From NCBI GenBank assembly GCA_037442205.1, contig JBBIQS010000085.1, positions 1 through 34,620 on the forward strand: a stretch of 34,620 nucleotides of DNA, in the 5' to 3' direction. Shown here in pieces: positions 32,806 to 34,620 of this stretch. The notes under the pieces were generated by a model that worked only from the letters and a program-made list of their open reading frames with translations, made no database searches and had not been told where the DNA came from. The position numbers and the translations under genes are program-made. The stretch's first letter is position 1; each line of letters opens with the position of its first letter. The DNA comes from JBBIQS01 sp037442205 (GTDB taxonomy: Bacteria; Myxococcota; Myxococcia; Myxococcales; UBA5297).

Positions 32806-32840
32806 CGAAGCGGAGCCGAGGAATGCCCTCGACTCCGCTT
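32806..32840. terminator. Bidirectional intrinsic terminator
   Basis: A 15-bp inverted repeat with one mismatch (arms 32806-32820 and 32826-32840, 5-nt loop) lies between the convergent stops at 32789 and 32865. Read on the minus strand it is followed by GGCTTTTCTG, a T-tract, so it should terminate the aromatic-rich gene well and the cytochrome gene less well. Confidence 0.75.
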
Positions 32841-32864
32841 CGAATTGGGGCGAATGGCCTCGGG

Positions 32865-34620
32865 CTACTGTTCGCCGGCCTCGCGCCACAGCTCGGCTTC
32901 AGCCTGATCGGCGTTCTGCTGCGCCTGGGCAATCAGCGCGGCGGCATCGTCGTTGGAGGCCGGGATCGCGGAGCCCGGGCCCGGGTAGGTGGACCAGGCG
33001 TCCTCGGGGGCCGGCGGCAGCGCGCCGGCGCTCTGGTTGGTGCGCATCTGGTTCAGCCCCGAGTCGAGCTTCTCGCGCATCGAGTTCTGCATCTCCTGCA
33101 GATCGCTGATCGAGAGCATCGGCATCGAGCCGGCCTGGCAATCGAAGGTCTTGCTGCTCAGCACGCGGACGGTTGCCGCCATCTCGCCGGGCTGGGGCGC
33201 GGCCTCGAGCCGCAGCACGTCGCCCTGCGACAGCGCGCAGCGCTCCTCGCCGACCAGCACGTCCACCGGCGTCGAGACCACGAAGATTCGCCCCGGCTGC
33301 AGGAACGAGGGGATCTCCTCCTGAGGCGCGACGTAGCCGGGCTGGGCGTAGGCGGTCGCCTGCTGCTGCTGCTCGGCCAGCTCGCGCTGCACCTCCTCGG
33401 CGATCGCCTGGCGGACCTCGGGGGTGATCGGCGCCGCCTGCGGCTGCTCGTAGTAGTAGGTCGGCTCGGCGGCGCGGGCGTACCAGGCCTCGCGCAGCGA
33501 CTCGGCCACCATGTAGTCGGTGAGCCACCACCACGGCGCCGGATAGTGGACCAGCGGGGTCCAGTAGTAGCCGTAGTACCCGTACCAGGGATCGTTCATC
33601 CATCCCCAGGGATAGACCACCGGCTGAGTCCAGGGCTGGTAGTAGGTCCAGTAGTAATAGGAGGGCGAGTAGTAGACCGTCGGGGCGTAGCTGTAGATGA
33701 CGCTGCCGCCGTAGCGGTAGGGGCGGTAGGACCGGTAGTAGACGTGGTTGTCGACCACGTAGGTGCGCTGGACGTAGGTGGCGTTGTGGACCACCACCGG
33801 GCGCTGGACGTAGCCGTAGCGCGGGCCGGAGCTGACCACCACCGCCTGGTGTGGCGCCTGGCGGACGACCATGCGGGCGCCGTCGGGGGCGCGGCTGATG
33901 TGCAGGGTCGGGGTGCGCAGGGTGGCGATGTGGCCGTCGGGGCGGAAGGTCGCCGAGTGCGACTTGGAGGCGAAGGAGGCCAGGGTGCCGTTGGGTTGGA
34001 CGGCGTAATGGCGTCCGCGTGAAGCCTCGACGCTGAGTCCGCCGTCGGGGCGGACCGAGATTTGGCCCTGGGGAATGGGCCGGGAGTTGATCCCGGGGAG
34101 GGCGGTGCGGTTGCCGTTGAGCTGGCTCAGGACCGTGCGCGACTCGTCGCGGCGCAGCGGCTCGGGGCGGGCGCCGCGCAGGGGCATGCGGCCGTCGGGA
34201 AGAGCGTAGGCGGGGCGGGTGGGCACCGGCGGCGGTCGCTGAGTCTGCGGACCGCGGGCGTTCGCCGGGACCGGAGGTGGGCGCTGGGCTTCGGGCCGCC
34301 AGTCGGCATGCGGGCGGCGGGGATCCTGATCGAGCGGGCGTTGGTGATCGGGAGTGGGCCGCAGGCGGTCCTGCTCCCGGCGCTGCTGATCCTGAGCCTG
34401 GCGGAACCGGTCCTGCTCATCGCGCTGGCGCTCCTGAGCCTGGCGCATGCGGTCCTGCTCATCGCGCTGGTGCTCCTGGGCCTGGCGCATGCGGTCCTGC
34501 TCATCCCGCTGGCGCTCCTGGGCCTGGCGCATGCGGTCCTGCTCATCGCGCTGGTGCTCCTGGGCTTGGCGCATGCGGTTCTGCTCATCGCGCTGGCGCT
34601 CTTGGGCCTGGCGCATGCGG
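32865..34620 (-). CDS. Aromatic-rich protein with 14-residue tandem repeats (N-terminus outside window)
   Basis: The visible part is about 585 residues and its start lies beyond the right edge. It opens with tandem 14-residue units MRQAQERQRDEQDR (to about residue 84), predicted as a highly charged helix or coiled coil. A Pro/Arg-rich stretch follows (85-165). A repeat-containing segment (about 170-270) has units such as ISVRPDGGLSVEASRGRHYA. The central part is extremely Tyr/Trp-rich (about 275-385), with WGWMNDPWYGYYGYYWTPLV. The C-terminal part has a compact domain around IFVVSTPVDVLVGEERCALS and ends in EAELWREAGEQ. No catalytic motif was recognised. Aromatic-rich stretches like this occur in cell-surface proteins, but export cannot be judged without the N-terminus. 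Confidence 0.85.
   Translation of the reverse strand, partial: RMRQAQERQRDEQNRMRQAQEHQRDEQDRMRQAQERQRDEQDRMRQAQEHQRDEQDRMRQAQERQRDEQDRFRQAQDQQRREQDRLRPTPDHQRPLDQDPRRPHADWRPEAQRPPPVPANARGPQTQRPPPVPTRPAYALPDGRMPLRGARPEPLRRDESRTVLSQLNGNRTALPGINSRPIPQGQISVRPDGGLSVEASRGRHYAVQPNGTLASFASKSHSATFRPDGHIATLRTPTLHISRAPDGARMVVRQAPHQAVVVSSGPRYGYVQRPVVVHNATYVQRTYVVDNHVYYRSYRPYRYGGSVIYSYAPTVYYSPSYYYWTYYQPWTQPVVYPWGWMNDPWYGYYGYYWTPLVHYPAPWWWLTDYMVAESLREAWYARAAEPTYYYEQPQAAPITPEVRQAIAEEVQRELAEQQQQATAYAQPGYVAPQEEIPSFLQPGRIFVVSTPVDVLVGEERCALSQGDVLRLEAAPQPGEMAATVRVLSSKTFDCQAGSMPMLSISDLQEMQNSMREKLDSGLNQMRTNQSAGALPPAPEDAWSTYPGPGSAIPASNDDAAALIAQAQQNADQAEAELWREAGEQ
34365..34620 (-). repeat. 42-bp in-frame tandem repeat
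   Basis: Six full units of 42 bp (14 codons) are visible, and the array continues past the window edge. Units alternate between QER and QEH at positions 5-7, so the true period may be 84 bp. The unit closest to the unique region (34365-34406) is the most diverged (FRQAQDQQRREQDR). Such arrays tend to vary in copy number. Confidence 0.9.

Noticed and set aside
1..34620. tRNA, rRNA, CRISPR array, insertion sequence or phage genes
   Set aside because: None was recognised by reading both strands; the only repeats found are the 79-bp pair, the chimeric relic and the 42-bp array.

Overview
The window is GC-rich, with strong third-position G/C bias, so long mirror frames run opposite nearly every gene. 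The gene content points to a Myxococcota-like bacterium (Deltaproteobacteria in the older sense): a CheA/CheD chemosensory operon with a Myxococcus-type PilZ protein, receiver-rich signalling, several large lipoproteins built from beta-propeller or Ig-like repeats, and a multihaem c-type cytochrome. The placement is inferred from gene families; no rRNA or tRNA gene was seen.

Layout. 1-5444 (minus) is a tightly packed chemosensory operon read right to left: PilZ protein with two receiver-like segments, single-domain response regulator, coiled-coil/GAF protein, CheD, CheA, and an HBM-type chemoreceptor that runs off the left edge. The genes overlap by 1-4 nt or are separated by 20 nt or less. 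5629-8183 is a second signalling group: a histidine-kinase-like protein (+) with a degraded ATP site, convergent with a two-gene minus operon of a receiver protein and an NtrC-type activator with altered ATPase and sigma54-contact motifs. 8624-10255 (+) encodes a small beta-barrel-like exported protein and an alpha/beta-hydrolase lipoprotein. 10353-10634 is a GYD-domain protein. 10910-13365 is an ABC ATPase/permease pair. 13795-16860 holds an exported Pro/Val-rich barrel protein, a TPR protein and a membrane diguanylate cyclase. A repeat of about 79 bp sits on the stop codons of both the permease and the TPR gene.

17086-30863 is dominated by secreted repeat proteins: a propeller lipoprotein, a divergent Asp-box propeller protein, and a 2423-residue lipoprotein with carboxypeptidase-regulatory-like, Ig-like, FnIII and LVIVD-like parts. 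Between them lie a RluA-family pseudouridine synthase and a ClpX-like AAA+ ATPase without the zinc domain. 30864-31489 is a gene graveyard. It holds an in-frame 50-codon chimera whose front matches the downstream cytochrome gene and whose back matches the last codons of the AAA+ gene 8 kb away, plus a remnant resembling a beta-barrel C-terminus. 31490-34620 carries an NlpC/P60-like lipoprotein, a four-haem cytochrome lipoprotein, and an aromatic-rich protein with a 42-bp tandem repeat that runs off the right edge.

The most unusual items are the chimeric mini-gene, the paired degenerate kinase and activator at 5.6-7.7 kb, and the stop-codon-anchored repeat. No complete novel defence or mobile system was recognised.
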